Of a DNA stretch of 64,000 nt, positions 28,728-39,172 are shown piece by piece. Positions within the stretch are counted from its first letter, which is position 1. Each line of letters opens with the position of its first letter. The stretch covers positions 1 through 64,000 of the forward strand of contig NZ_JMLJ01000012.1 in assembly GCF_000686705.1 (NCBI RefSeq), written 5' to 3'. Position numbers and translations under genes: made by a program. Below the pieces are notes generated by a model. It did not search any database. It worked only from the letters and a program-made list of their open reading frames with translations, and was not told where the DNA came from. Source of the stretch: Clostridium hydrogeniformans DSM 21757. Lineage in GTDB: Bacteria > Bacillota > Clostridia > Clostridiales > Clostridiaceae.

Positions 28728-30192
28728 ATCTCTTCTTTTCAACATCTAGCATATCACTCTTTTTTATAGTTTGTATAAACTCTTCATTATTTGCTGTCTT
28801 TGAAAGTAAATTAATAAGACTTTCCGTAACATTCTCTAGATTTCCATCTCTATACATAACTCTTCTTAACCCAAATGCTACTTCTTTCTCTTCCTCTCCA
28901 AGTATTAAATCTTCTTTTCTTGTTCCAGATTTATATATATCTATAGCAGGGAATATTCTTCTCTCTTGAAGCTTTCTATCTAGGTGAACCTCCATGTTTC
29001 CAGTTCCCTTAAACTCTTCAAATATCATATCATCCATTCTACTACCTGTCTCAACTAAAGCTGTAGCAAGTATAGTAAGACTTCCACCCTCTTCTAAGTT
29101 TCTTGCTGCTCCAAAAAACTTCTTAGGCATTACTAAAGCTCCTGGATCAAGTCCTCCTGATAAAGTTCTACCTGTTGGAGTTATAGTAAGGTTCCAAGCC
29201 CTTGTAAGTCTTGTTAAACTATCTAAAAGTATAACTACATCATTTCCATATTCAACAAGTCTTTTAGCTCTTTCTAATACAAGTTGAGCTATTTTCGTAT
29301 GATTCTGAGGTTCTTCATCAAAAGTTGAGTATATAACCTCTCCATTTATTGAACGTTGCATGTCCGTTACTTCTTCTGGTCTTTCGTCTATTAAAAGAAC
29401 CATTAGTTTAATATTGGGATAATTTTTAGATATATTTTGAGCTACCCTTTTTAGTAAAGTAGTTTTTCCAGCCTTAGGAGGAGCTACAATTATACCTCTT
29501 TGTCCTTTACCTATAGGACATATAATATCCATAAGTCTTGAAGAAAGGTCCCTTGAATAATCAGTTTCAAGTCTTAATCTTTTATCAGGATATATAGGAG
29601 TCATTCTTTCAAAATTACGCCTTCTACCTATATTGTCAACACCATATCCATTTATAACTTCCACAAAGACTAAAGCTCTATATCTTTCCCCACCATCTTT
29701 AGGTGATCTTGCTTTTCCAGTTATCATATCTCCTGTTTTTAAATTAAATCTTTTTATTTGAGAAGGAGATACATAAACATCCTCACTTCCGCTTACATAA
29801 TTCTTACATCTTAAAAATCCAAAATTACTACCTGGATTATCATTTACTATATCTAAAATCCCTGTTACTCTTTCCGATCCATTTATAACAGTTCTTAAGT
29901 TTTGTGCCTTTTCCTCATCACTAACTTCCCTATACTCTTCTTGTCTATTATTTGTTTCTTGATTTAACTTTCCCCTAGATGTCTGTTCCTCTGAAACCTT
30001 AGGAGATATTTTCTCTCTTAAAACTCTTCCATCTTTTTCAATAGAAAGAGAATTAGCAACTGGCTTAGATATTTCTTTAAGTTCCTCTATTAATTCTTGT
30101 TTTTTTAACTTAGATATATTTTTAACACCTAATTCCTTAGCTATCTGCTTTAGATCATTAACTGTCATTGATTCATAATTCTTGTTAGTCAA
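28726..30192 (-). CDS. rho: Transcription termination factor Rho
   Basis: About 488 residues. The N-terminal Rho-N/SAP-like helices (NDLKQIAKELGVKNISKLKKQ) are followed by a charged linker, a cold-shock-type RNA-binding domain and a RecA-like ATPase with Walker A APPKAGKT, LLIDERPEEVTDM and the Q-loop SRLTRAW. The longest frame starts at 30261; a TTG at 30192, seven bases behind GGAGG, is the likely start. Upstream there is a promoter and a leader of about 230 bases. Confidence 0.95.
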   Translation of the reverse strand: MTNKNYESMTVNDLKQIAKELGVKNISKLKKQELIEELKEISKPVANSLSIEKDGRVLREKISPKVSEEQTSRGKLNQETNNRQEEYREVSDEEKAQNLRTVINGSERVTGILDIVNDNPGSNFGFLRCKNYVSGSEDVYVSPSQIKRFNLKTGDMITGKARSPKDGGERYRALVFVEVINGYGVDNIGRRRNFERMTPIYPDKRLRLETDYSRDLSSRLMDIICPIGKGQRGIIVAPPKAGKTTLLKRVAQNISKNYPNIKLMVLLIDERPEEVTDMQRSINGEVIYSTFDEEPQNHTKIAQLVLERAKRLVEYGNDVVILLDSLTRLTRAWNLTITPTGRTLSGGLDPGALVMPKKFFGAARNLEEGGSLTILATALVETGSRMDDMIFEEFKGTGNMEVHLDRKLQERRIFPAIDIYKSGTRKEDLILGEEEKEVAFGLRRVMYRDGNLENVTESLINLLSKTANNEEFIQTIKKSDMLDVEKKR

Positions 30193-30425
30193 AACTGCAC
30201 CTCCAAATTTTAAAGACATCAGGAAACAAATAAGAAAAGATTTATTGTGGATTCCCAACAAGTATGTTGTCTTGATATGTTAATCCTTGAACTGTATTAT
30301 TAGTAGTTATAACTTTTAGACTATATGATTATAAGATCATTGTATATACACTTATAAAGTTTGCATACATAAACTAATTATTATCAAGTATGCTATTATT
30401 TATTCAACTATATAATTACATATTA

Positions 30426-30453
30426 ATTATATACCTATAAACTTATTGGTCAA
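30426..30453 (-). promoter_or_regulatory. Probable sigma-A promoter of rho
   Basis: On the minus strand: TTGACC (30448-30453), 16 bases, TATAAT (30426-30431). The predicted start near 30419 gives rho a leader of about 230 bases with no evident structure. The rest of the rho-pyrG gap holds the pyrG terminator and no gene. Confidence 0.55.
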
Positions 30454-30539
30454 GAAAAATCTTGTAAAAAATCTTTATTAGTGATTTATTATAAATAAAT
30501 CATCATGGGCTACTTTCTCTCTTATATTCTGTAAAAGAT

Positions 30540-30581
30540 AAATCACCCTAGGGTATTAAAACCTAATCCCTAGGGTGATTT
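30540..30581 (-). terminator. Terminator of pyrG
   Basis: A perfect 14-base-pair stem, AAATCACCCTAGGG (30540-30553) with its complement (30568-30581), downstream of pyrG. Confidence 0.8.
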
Positions 30582-30614
30582 CTTATGTTATAAATAAAAT
30601 TAAAAGTTCACCAC

Positions 30615-32267
<1,653 letters not shown>

Positions 32268-32389
32268 TTATTCTATTAAAATAAGAATTACCCTATTAAG
32301 ATGAGATAACTATTTTCAAAAACACAAATAATATAATATCATAATATTTTTTGTAGTTCCAATTCTATATTTCGTCATTTTTCTTCATA

Positions 32390-32677
32390 TTATATCATTT
32401 CCCTTAATCTAGTCTCTAATTCAAAATATTTCTTTCTCAAATCTCTGTTTACTAAAAATTTCTCCTCTGCCTTTTTAAAATCATAAGTAAATCCTCTTTT
32501 ACTTCTTTCTGGGAAAAACTCATTTAATGTTTTTTTATCATCACAATCATATTTTTTTAATAATAAAAATAATAAATACCTACATTCCTTATCTTTTAAA
32601 ATTTTAAATATTTCTTCCTCATCTATATCATTGTATTTACATAAAAAATTTATTATAGTCAAATATTTATCTCTCAT
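32390..32677 (-). CDS. Small protein of unknown function upstream of pyrG
   Basis: 95 residues, highly charged (many Lys, Asp and Glu), predicted mostly helical, no signal or membrane segment. The ATG lies seven bases behind AGAGGTG, supporting a real gene. B. subtilis has rpoE (RNA polymerase delta) at this position before pyrG, but this sequence shows neither the delta winged-helix pattern nor its acidic tail, so I do not call it rpoE. Confidence 0.65.
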   Translation of the reverse strand: MRDKYLTIINFLCKYNDIDEEEIFKILKDKECRYLLFLLLKKYDCDDKKTLNEFFPERSKRGFTYDFKKAEEKFLVNRDLRKKYFELETRLREMI

Positions 32678-32940
32678 AAATTCTCACCTCTTTTCTAAAT
32701 TCTTGACTACTATTATTTTTTTATACTATTAGATACTCTATTGCTTTAGTTACCTCTGAATATAATTACAATTACTAGCTTAAATTTAAATCATAAAAGC
32801 CTCTATAAAAGACTAATAACTCTGGTAAAATAAATCAGATACTACAAAAACTAATTTGCCCCTTAAGATTAAGTTATACTTAAATCCTTCATTTTTATTT
32901 CCTATCTTCTACCTTAATTAATAGCACTAACTTATTAACA

Positions 32941-32990
32941 TATAAAAACAGTGCATCTTCCAGTAAAACTGTTATATATGCACTGCTTAT
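32941..32990 (-). terminator. Possible terminator after the DUF1934 gene
   Basis: Arms CAGTGCAT (32949-32956) and ATGCACTG (32978-32985) with a smaller internal hairpin; the T-run on the minus strand is broken. The sequence from here to 32678 holds no gene that I can see. Confidence 0.5.
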
Positions 32991-33033
32991 AAATAGATTA
33001 TGTAGTTATGTATTTTTATTTAATAATAGAAAT

Positions 33034-33444
33034 TTAAGCTTTTATCTCTATATCTAATACAGTTGTGTATGGAGATTGTCCTGTTACACTAAGCTCATAT
33101 TCAACAAAAATTTTACCACCATTTTCATCTATTACTATATCTAATTTTTTCGTTTTTGTTTTAAGTTCTAGCCCGCCATAAGGAGTGTTATATAAGGATA
33201 TATTCTCTTTACCCTTTTCAAATTTCATCTCACAAGCTGTACTTCCTTCTCTTATAAGCTCCAAATAATCTTCAAATATGTTTAATATAGTAATTGTTCC
33301 TTCCATTCCTGAAAGCTCAGTTTCATTATATTCTGCCTTAAATCCATTAGAGAGTACAGTAAATTCTCCTGGTGTAACTACTTCTATAGCCTCATCACTT
33401 ATGTCCTGAGAACTCTTAATAGAAACAACTGCTTTTTTAATCAC
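33034..33444 (-). CDS. DUF1934 (YwiB-like) beta-barrel protein
   Basis: 136 residues, all-beta pattern, with the spaced family features YNETELSGMEGT, ELIREGS, MKFEKG and LYNTPYGGLEL characteristic of DUF1934. Members are small lipocalin-like proteins of unknown ligand, and ywiB lies near argS/pyrG in Bacillus. GTG start behind AGGGGTG. It is 11 bases downstream of the PP-loop gene and probably co-transcribed. Confidence 0.8.
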   Translation of the reverse strand: MIKKAVVSIKSSQDISDEAIEVVTPGEFTVLSNGFKAEYNETELSGMEGTITILNIFEDYLELIREGSTACEMKFEKGKENISLYNTPYGGLELKTKTKKLDIVIDENGGKIFVEYELSVTGQSPYTTVLDIEIKA

Positions 33445-33455
33445 TTAAATCACCC

Positions 33456-34442
33456 CTAACAATTAATTATATATTTTCTCATTTCCTCTTCTTCTGCTGG
33501 ACTAACTTTTATTATATTCTTCATAGGCTTCCCAAATTTCCCATACTTTATTTCTAAGGTTTCTTCATTCTTTCCCTTTGAATATCTTCCAGAAAGCTTT
33601 GCTGCAAACTCTATGTCCTCTTCATTTGCTTCACCAACTATAACTACCATAGCTCCAGAAAAATCTTTTGGGAAAAATATTATATCCCTATTAGTTATAA
33701 ACTCCTTTATACCTTTGCTTTCTTCTTCAGTTCTAGTAGCTATTATTTTACATCCTTCTCCAAGTCTAAAATGTCTTCCATACCTGAGCAGTCCTATTTC
33801 TTTTGATTCAATCTCATCCTTATTATTAACTAAATCTTTAAGTCTTACGGAATAGTTAGGCTCTGTAAGCATACACCCACCTGCTGGTGACGGATAATCA
33901 ACTATCCCAAACTTTTCTGCCAGTTCCATTTGGATTTTTCTACTTCTTCCACTTATATCTAATAGTTTTTCTCTATCTACTAATCCTTCAATTTCCATAT
34001 CTGTTGGTTCTAAATTCTTAGCACAAAGAGGTCTTAAAATTTTATCCTTAAATCCTGACTCCTTCTTTACTATATCCAAAGATCTTTTATTTTGAGACAT
34101 AGGTCTTTGATTTAAAACCTCACCAGTTATAATAAAATCCCCATTAAACTTTTCTAAGAGTTCCCCAGCATATTTCATCATCATGGCATGGCAATCTATA
34201 CAAGGATTCATATTCTTTCCATAACCATGCTTAGGTTTTTTCACCATCTGAAAATGTTCTTCTGAAAAATCTACAACTTCTAATGGTATATCTATTTGTT
34301 TGCACATTCTTATTGCATTATCTGGTGTGAAAAAATAAGATTTAAAACAAATCCCAATTACTTCTACACCTTGATCTTTCATAAGTTTTGCTGCCAATAT
34401 ACTGTCTAGTCCCCCAGACACCATAGCTAATGCTCTTGCCAT
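33456..34442 (-). CDS. PP-loop ATP-pyrophosphatase, ThiI/MnmA-like tRNA sulfurtransferase
   Basis: 328 residues. The PP-loop SGGLDS is at 9-14, which binds ATP to adenylate a target base or carbonyl. A CIDCHAMM motif (about residue 80) and a GGCML segment (about residue 190) supply conserved cysteines that could carry sulfur or bind metal. The overall plan fits ThiI/MnmA-related tRNA thiolation enzymes, but the THUMP domain of ThiI is absent, so it is a short clostridial-type relative. The substrate tRNA position is not known. It is divergent from the glycosyltransferase gene. Confidence 0.75.
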   Translation of the reverse strand: MARALAMVSGGLDSILAAKLMKDQGVEVIGICFKSYFFTPDNAIRMCKQIDIPLEVVDFSEEHFQMVKKPKHGYGKNMNPCIDCHAMMMKYAGELLEKFNGDFIITGEVLNQRPMSQNKRSLDIVKKESGFKDKILRPLCAKNLEPTDMEIEGLVDREKLLDISGRSRKIQMELAEKFGIVDYPSPAGGCMLTEPNYSVRLKDLVNNKDEIESKEIGLLRYGRHFRLGEGCKIIATRTEEESKGIKEFITNRDIIFFPKDFSGAMVVIVGEANEEDIEFAAKLSGRYSKGKNEETLEIKYGKFGKPMKNIIKVSPAEEEEMRKYIINC

Positions 34443-34830
34443 AAAGTCACTTCATCCCCTTCCTACTCATAATAAATAGTTTATTAATTTTATTAATATT
34501 AATCAATGGCATTTTAATACAGTTTTAAGATAAAATTAATTATTATTAACCCTTTACCTATGATATAATATAGTGACTATTAGTAAGGGTTTATTTTTAT
34601 AATATATACTGTAAAATCAATATTTTGCAGTTTTATATCCATTAAAGTTTAAATATTCAATAGTGTTTAGGTTTATATAAACATTCAAACTTTAAAAAAA
34701 CAAAGTGAACTATATTGTACATAGATTTTTTAATACAAATGAATTGTAGAAAACTAAGTCTTGTTAATATTATATAGTTTTTTTATATTTTAATATAGTT
34801 AAATTAAATGTGTTTAAAGGTGTGAAACTC
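34443..34830. other. Divergent intergenic region with a 10-bp hairpin
   Basis: It must hold promoters for both flanking genes; no strong pair could be fixed. A 10-base-pair hairpin with one mismatch, ACTGTAAAAT with ATTTTGCAGT, lies at 34608-34631. A 21-base stretch at 34661-34681 matches 28611-28631 at 19 positions. No gene is seen. Confidence 0.4.
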
Positions 34831-35946
34831 ATGAAAGTATTAATGTTATCAGTATCTGCTGGTGGTGGCCATATGAATGCTGCTAAAGCTATAAAATCAT
34901 ATATTTTACATAAAAATGAAAATTCAGAAGTAGAAATAATAGATACTCTAAAATATATAAATCCAATTTTAGATAAATTGATAATAGGGAGCTACTTAAA
35001 ATCTCTTAAAATCTCTCCTTCTATTTTTGGAATGATATATAGCCATTCAGAAACTGATCCCGGAATAGCTAATGTATCTAATAAAATAAATGAGCTTTTT
35101 TCTACTAAAATTTATAATTTAATAAAGGACTTTAATCCTGATGTATTAATCTCCACCCATCCCTTTTCTACAGAAATACTTTCTATACTTAAGGGCAAGG
35201 ACTTAATAAATCAGCCTTGTATAACTATAATGACGGACTATACTCCTCACAGCTTTTGGATTCATCCAAATGTTGATGCCTATATAGTTTCTAATGATGA
35301 TATGATATATGAAATGGAAGATAGAGGTGTTTTAAAGGAAAAAATATTTCCTTTCGGTATTCCAGTGTCCCCTAATTTTACTACTCCTTATGATAGTAAA
35401 AACACTCTAATTTCCTTAGACCTTGACCCATCAAAAACTACCCTACTACTTATGGGTGGAAGCCTTGGAATGGGTAACATAGTAAATGTATATAAAGAAC
35501 TTACATCTATACCCTTAGATTTTCAAATAATAATACTTGCAGGAAATAATGATAAATTACTAGTTTCTTTAAATTCGGAAGTAGAGCACTCATTAAAAGA
35601 AACTAGAATAATAGGTTTTACAAAAGAAGTAAATAAATATATGCAAGCTTGTGACTTACTTTTAACAAAACCAGGTGGATTGACCATAACAGAAGCCTTA
35701 ATTTCTGAACTTCCTATGGCTTTATTCTCACCTATTCCTGGTCAAGAGGAGAAAAATGCTGAGTTTTTATTAACTCATGGTGCAGCTATAGATTTAGGTG
35801 ATGGAACCAATTGTAGGGATAAAATATCTGAGGTCCTTAAAAATCCTAAGGTCTTACTTAACATGAAAGAAAAAGCTAGAACCCTAAGCAAGCCTAATTC
35901 CTGCCAGGATATGATGAACTTAATAGAAGGTTTAATAAAAAAATAA
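34831..35946 (+). CDS. Diacylglycerol glycosyltransferase-like protein (GT28, MGDG synthase/UgtP type)
   Basis: 371 residues from the preferred start. An N-terminal MGDG-synthase-like domain has SVSAGGGHMNAAKAI and STHPF, and the C-terminal GT-B domain has LLMGGSLGMG and the nucleotide-sugar site KPGGLTITEAL. These enzymes add glucose or galactose from the UDP-sugar to diacylglycerol, making membrane glycolipids. The longest frame begins at a GTG at 34810; the ATG at 34831 just behind AAAGGTG is preferred. The gene is monocistronic. Confidence 0.85.
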   Translation: MKVLMLSVSAGGGHMNAAKAIKSYILHKNENSEVEIIDTLKYINPILDKLIIGSYLKSLKISPSIFGMIYSHSETDPGIANVSNKINELFSTKIYNLIKDFNPDVLISTHPFSTEILSILKGKDLINQPCITIMTDYTPHSFWIHPNVDAYIVSNDDMIYEMEDRGVLKEKIFPFGIPVSPNFTTPYDSKNTLISLDLDPSKTTLLLMGGSLGMGNIVNVYKELTSIPLDFQIIILAGNNDKLLVSLNSEVEHSLKETRIIGFTKEVNKYMQACDLLLTKPGGLTITEALISELPMALFSPIPGQEEKNAEFLLTHGAAIDLGDGTNCRDKISEVLKNPKVLLNMKEKARTLSKPNSCQDMMNLIEGLIKK

Positions 35947-35973
35947 GAATCAGCAAAATGCTAATTCTTATTT
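35941..35973. terminator. Bidirectional terminator between the glycosyltransferase gene and spoIIR
   Basis: Arms AAATAAGAAT-AGCA (35941-35954) and TGCT-ATTCTTATTT (35959-35973) followed by TTTT. It overlaps both stop codons of the convergent genes. Confidence 0.75.
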
Positions 35974-36606
35974 TTTATTTATTAAATCTTCTATTACCTC
36001 TAAAAGTTTAAACTTAACTTTAATTTTTTTATCCTTAGATACAGTATCCATTTCCTCATTATTTAACACTTTACTTAATTCTTTTTTTGTTTCATCAGAT
36101 GCTACCTCTCCCTTGGTTACATCAACAAAGCATAATGGAGGAAACATTACACACCACCAATTTTGTCCTTCTGCATTTCCTATCAATATTCTGTAGGCTT
36201 CGTACTCTCCTTGAGGAAGAGCTATATCTCCATAAACCTTTACCGGGAAATTTTCTTTGGATAATCCAGCACTCACATTATAGTCATATCCATTTTTCTT
36301 TATTACTTCCATTGCTATTTCAATTAGCCTTTCATTATTTTCTCTTAATATTTCCCTTGATTCTTCTATAGATTTACTTTCTTTAAGTTTAGGCTGTATA
36401 AAACTTATAATTTCATCCTTAACCCTTAACTTTAACTCTTGATCTTCTTTAGAATCACTATTAGCCAAAACATGAAATCTTATTAATTTATTACTTATAT
36501 CTTCAACCTGATTTTCAGATGTATTCCTTTTATAAACTTGTCCTATAATACTACTTAATATAACCATAGAAACTATTAATAATATTCCACTTAAAAACTT
36601 TTTCAT
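35968..36606 (-). CDS. spoIIR: Stage II sporulation protein R
   Basis: 212 residues with an N-terminal membrane or signal segment (about 5-22), then the SpoIIR core: IRFHVLANSDSKEDQELKLRVKD and QNWWCVMFPPLCFVD. SpoIIR is made in the forespore under sigma-F, crosses to the intermembrane space and triggers SpoIIGA to process pro-sigma-E. A sigma-F-like promoter lies just upstream. Confidence 0.95.
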   Translation of the reverse strand: MKKFLSGILLIVSMVILSSIIGQVYKRNTSENQVEDISNKLIRFHVLANSDSKEDQELKLRVKDEIISFIQPKLKESKSIEESREILRENNERLIEIAMEVIKKNGYDYNVSAGLSKENFPVKVYGDIALPQGEYEAYRILIGNAEGQNWWCVMFPPLCFVDVTKGEVASDETKKELSKVLNNEEMDTVSKDKKIKVKFKLLEVIEDLINKK

Positions 36607-36630
36607 AACCTATCGCCCCTCTCACTTAGT

Positions 36631-36658
36631 ATTATTTACATATTTTGTATTTCTATAC
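36631..36658 (-). promoter_or_regulatory. Sigma-F-type promoter of spoIIR
   Basis: On the minus strand: GTATA (36654-36658), 14 bases, GTAAATAAT (36631-36639), one base off GGNRANAMT. The predicted start is about 20 bases before the ATG. Architecture equals the spoIIQ promoter at 4209-4236. Confidence 0.5.
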
Positions 36659-36691
36659 ATATAGGATGAACTTTTTTATTTTGTATAAAAC

Positions 36692-36734
36692 AAGAGGATG
36701 TGATAAGAATCTTTTATTCTTATCACATCCTCTT
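36692..36734 (-). terminator. Strong terminator of the germinant-receptor operon
   Basis: A perfect 19-base-pair stem, AAGAGGATGTGATAAGAAT (36692-36710) with its complement (36716-36734), CTTTT loop, A/T-rich flanks. It lies 150 bases beyond the C-subunit stop codon, after the structured element at 36779-36870. Confidence 0.85.
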
Positions 36735-36778
36735 AAAATCATATATCCTAAATTTATCTGATGGCTATAAGCTTTAAC

Positions 36779-36870
36779 ATCCCTATCCTCTAAAAAGTGG
36801 GGATAACAGTTGCGACAACCCTAGATGAGCTTATCTAACCTTCAGGTGGGGAAAGAACCCCATCTGAAGG
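36779..36870. other. Compact multi-hairpin, GC-richer element after the germinant-receptor operon
   Basis: Four stem-loops in 92 bases: ATCCC/GGGAT (36779-36804), GTTG-CGA-CAAC (36809-36819), AGAT/ATCT (36823-36836) and a 13-base-pair stem with one G-T pair, CCTTCAGGTGGGG with CCCCATCTGAAGG (36839-36870). Hand count gives about 47 percent GC against AT-rich surroundings. It sits between the C-subunit stop and the operon terminator. It may be a non-autonomous remnant of an IS200/IS605-type end or a structured RNA; neither is proven. Confidence 0.55.
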
Positions 36871-36883
36871 AAGATTCGTTCTA

Positions 36884-38059
36884 TTATGTAATAGCACCTA
36901 TCCTTCTTATATTGGTTTTAACTTTTACATTTATTTCTGCTTCCTTAAAAATATCTTCCCATTCTTCTTTTACTTTCTTCCATATAGAAGGTTTAAATTT
37001 TTCAATATAGTCACCTATTCCTAGAGTATCTACTGACATTTCCTTTTGAATTACTTCTGAAACTTTTTCACATTGAGATGATATACTCTCATTAAATCCT
37101 TCTGTTATCTCCTTTAATTTATCTTCATCTAGCTTTTCTCCCCCTAGGTATGCACCTTCCAGCCGTCCCTCAATCTCAAGGTTTATATCTACCTTTAATT
37201 TTTCATCATATTCAACTTTTAACTTTCTAAGAACTCCATCTATTTCATAGTCTATAGGATGGCCCTCATAGTAAATGACTTTATTACCACCCTTAGCTTT
37301 CCCTTTTAATATTTGAAGATCTACAGTTTCAATCTCATTTATACTTCCCTTAAGTTCATAGTCCTTTATTACAGCAGTTCCTCCTATAGTAATTTCCTTA
37401 GTATCTTTATCCACCTTCATTATAGGAAGAACACCATTTCCATCTGATGCTAAGTTAATTAATAGATCATTTAATGTTAATGGATTTATAGCTGAATTCC
37501 TCTTTGCATTTTCTAGTATCCCATTTATATGAGACTGTATTTGCCTTCCTTTTGGAATTTTCGCCTTTGAAAATTCCTTAGGTGGACCTTCACTCATTAT
37601 TACATACATTCTTCTATTTAACTTTGGTTGTCTTTTTAAATAATCTAACACCTCTTTAAATGTTTCCTTATATTGAAGTAAATCCCTACTGAATATAAGC
37701 AGTCTTGTATGTTCTAAATATATATCTTCACTTCCCTTTATAGTTGCATCCGCCATAGCTCCATCCATAGAATAGGTATCCATCTCTAGTAACCCTTCCC
37801 CTTCTATGGTTCCTTTTTCGGCTGAAAACTGACTTAAATCAGGATAAGCATATAAGACTTTAATCTTCCTTACTCCTCTTTCCGCTGGTATCTCTTCCGT
37901 ACTCATTTCTTTAAGCTCCCTATCCTTATCCACATCTTCTGCCACATCTACCGCTATAGTAGACACAAATACCTTTCTGTCTATTTCAACTTTATCCCAA
38001 CATCCTGTAAGCAATAAACTACACAGGAGAATCAAAATTATTAATTTTTTATTATTAAT
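36884..38059 (-). CDS. GerA-family germinant receptor, C subunit (lipoprotein)
   Basis: A Ger(x)C-type lipoprotein of about 391 residues. The conventional frame begins with a TTG at 38035, giving a 10-residue stub before the lipobox LTGC. Extending to an ATT codon at 38057-38059, eight bases behind GGAGGGG and overlapping the B-subunit stop, adds INNKKLII and makes a proper lipoprotein signal (basic N-region, hydrophobic core, LTGC). I prefer this ATT start. CWDKVEIDRKVFVSTIAVD follows the lipobox, as in GerAC proteins. It sits on the outer face of the spore inner membrane with the A and B subunits and is the last gene of the operon. Confidence 0.85.
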   Translation of the reverse strand: MNNKKLIILILLCSLLLTGCWDKVEIDRKVFVSTIAVDVAEDVDKDRELKEMSTEEIPAERGVRKIKVLYAYPDLSQFSAEKGTIEGEGLLEMDTYSMDGAMADATIKGSEDIYLEHTRLLIFSRDLLQYKETFKEVLDYLKRQPKLNRRMYVIMSEGPPKEFSKAKIPKGRQIQSHINGILENAKRNSAINPLTLNDLLINLASDGNGVLPIMKVDKDTKEITIGGTAVIKDYELKGSINEIETVDLQILKGKAKGGNKVIYYEGHPIDYEIDGVLRKLKVEYDEKLKVDINLEIEGRLEGAYLGGEKLDEDKLKEITEGFNESISSQCEKVSEVIQKEMSVDTLGIGDYIEKFKPSIWKKVKEEWEDIFKEAEINVKVKTNIRRIGAIT

Positions 38060-39152
38060 TTTTGACCCCTCCCTTTTTTCTTAGCTTATATTTAGTTACT
38101 ATTAGTAATGTTATAGGAAGAATCACTATCATAAATATGACAGTTGGCCTTAATATTTTTTCTGACATCATAGCTATATCTGTAAAATTTTCTGGGTATA
38201 AACATATGCCGTAAATAATAGGGATTAGTATAGTTGTGGCAACCACTTCTTTCTGAAGATTAAAACTCTCCTTTAATAAAGTTGAGGAGAAAAACATTAA
38301 ATTGGATATGGTACTAAAATTAAATAATATCCAAAGGGTCATTATTACTCCTTCCCATCTTTCGACAAAGGTTCCTGGTATATCTATTGTATTTACCATA
38401 GTTATAGTAGGCCACAGTAAATTCTTCACCTCATGTTTTGTAAATAAAGCTAAGCTAAAAATAACTATTACAGTATAAAATATTGAAGTAAAAATCATAG
38501 ATCCTACAGATGATTTAAGAACTTTATTTCTATCTGATACTATAGGAGCAAACAAAAATATTATTTCAAATCCACCAAAAGCCACCAGTGTTGAAAATAA
38601 ACTGGAGAAATAATTACTAATCTTCACCTGGCCAATTGGCAATACATTTGTAAAATCTCCCTCTTTCATAATAATTAAAAGTATAAACACCATTGGTATA
38701 AACATAATCCAAAATGCTATCTCATTAAATTTAACAATGTTAACTCTACCAAAGCTTATAAAATAAGAAGCTGTAAGTATTGTTACTATTAATATAAGCT
38801 CTGTAGGTGTTTTTTCTAGAAGATATTTTTTTATTACCTCAACAAAACTCCTACCTTGAGTTCCTATTGCCATTACTAATTCTAAATTAAATATTAATAT
38901 AACTATATACCCAACTACCTTACCTAAGTTATTAAATATTATATTAGTTATACTCTCATAATTGTTTAGAATCAATACCTTATACATTATATACATTAGA
39001 ATACAGGAAAAAAATCCTGCCACTAAAGTTATAATCCACCCATTAGTTTCTACCTTCTCAGCAAGTTCACGAGGATATGAGAAAAGCCCCACGCCTATTA
39101 TAGTAACAACTATTGAAGCAAATAGCCCAAATGGCTTTATTGTTTCTTTCAA
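38055..39152 (-). CDS. GerA-family germinant receptor, B subunit (permease-like)
   Basis: About 365 residues with ten membrane segments, the GerAB branch of the APC amino-acid transporter superfamily, thought to bind the germinant in the spore inner membrane. The opening IVVTIIGVGLFSYPRELAEKVETNGW is characteristic. The longest frame has a GTG inside GAGGTG; the TTG at 39152, six bases behind it, is preferred. It overlaps the inferred C-subunit start and follows the A subunit by 20 bases. Confidence 0.9.
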   Translation of the reverse strand: MKETIKPFGLFASIVVTIIGVGLFSYPRELAEKVETNGWIITLVAGFFSCILMYIMYKVLILNNYESITNIIFNNLGKVVGYIVILIFNLELVMAIGTQGRSFVEVIKKYLLEKTPTELILIVTILTASYFISFGRVNIVKFNEIAFWIMFIPMVFILLIIMKEGDFTNVLPIGQVKISNYFSSLFSTLVAFGGFEIIFLFAPIVSDRNKVLKSSVGSMIFTSIFYTVIVIFSLALFTKHEVKNLLWPTITMVNTIDIPGTFVERWEGVIMTLWILFNFSTISNLMFFSSTLLKESFNLQKEVVATTILIPIIYGICLYPENFTDIAMMSEKILRPTVIFMIVILPITLLIVTKYKLRKKGGVKN

Positions 39153-39172
39153 AATATTCACCTCATTTCACC

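Noticed and set aside
32390-32677. RNA polymerase delta subunit (rpoE) by position next to pyrG
   Set aside because: Neither the winged-helix pattern nor the acidic C-terminal tail is present; the protein is basic/mixed-charge to the end.
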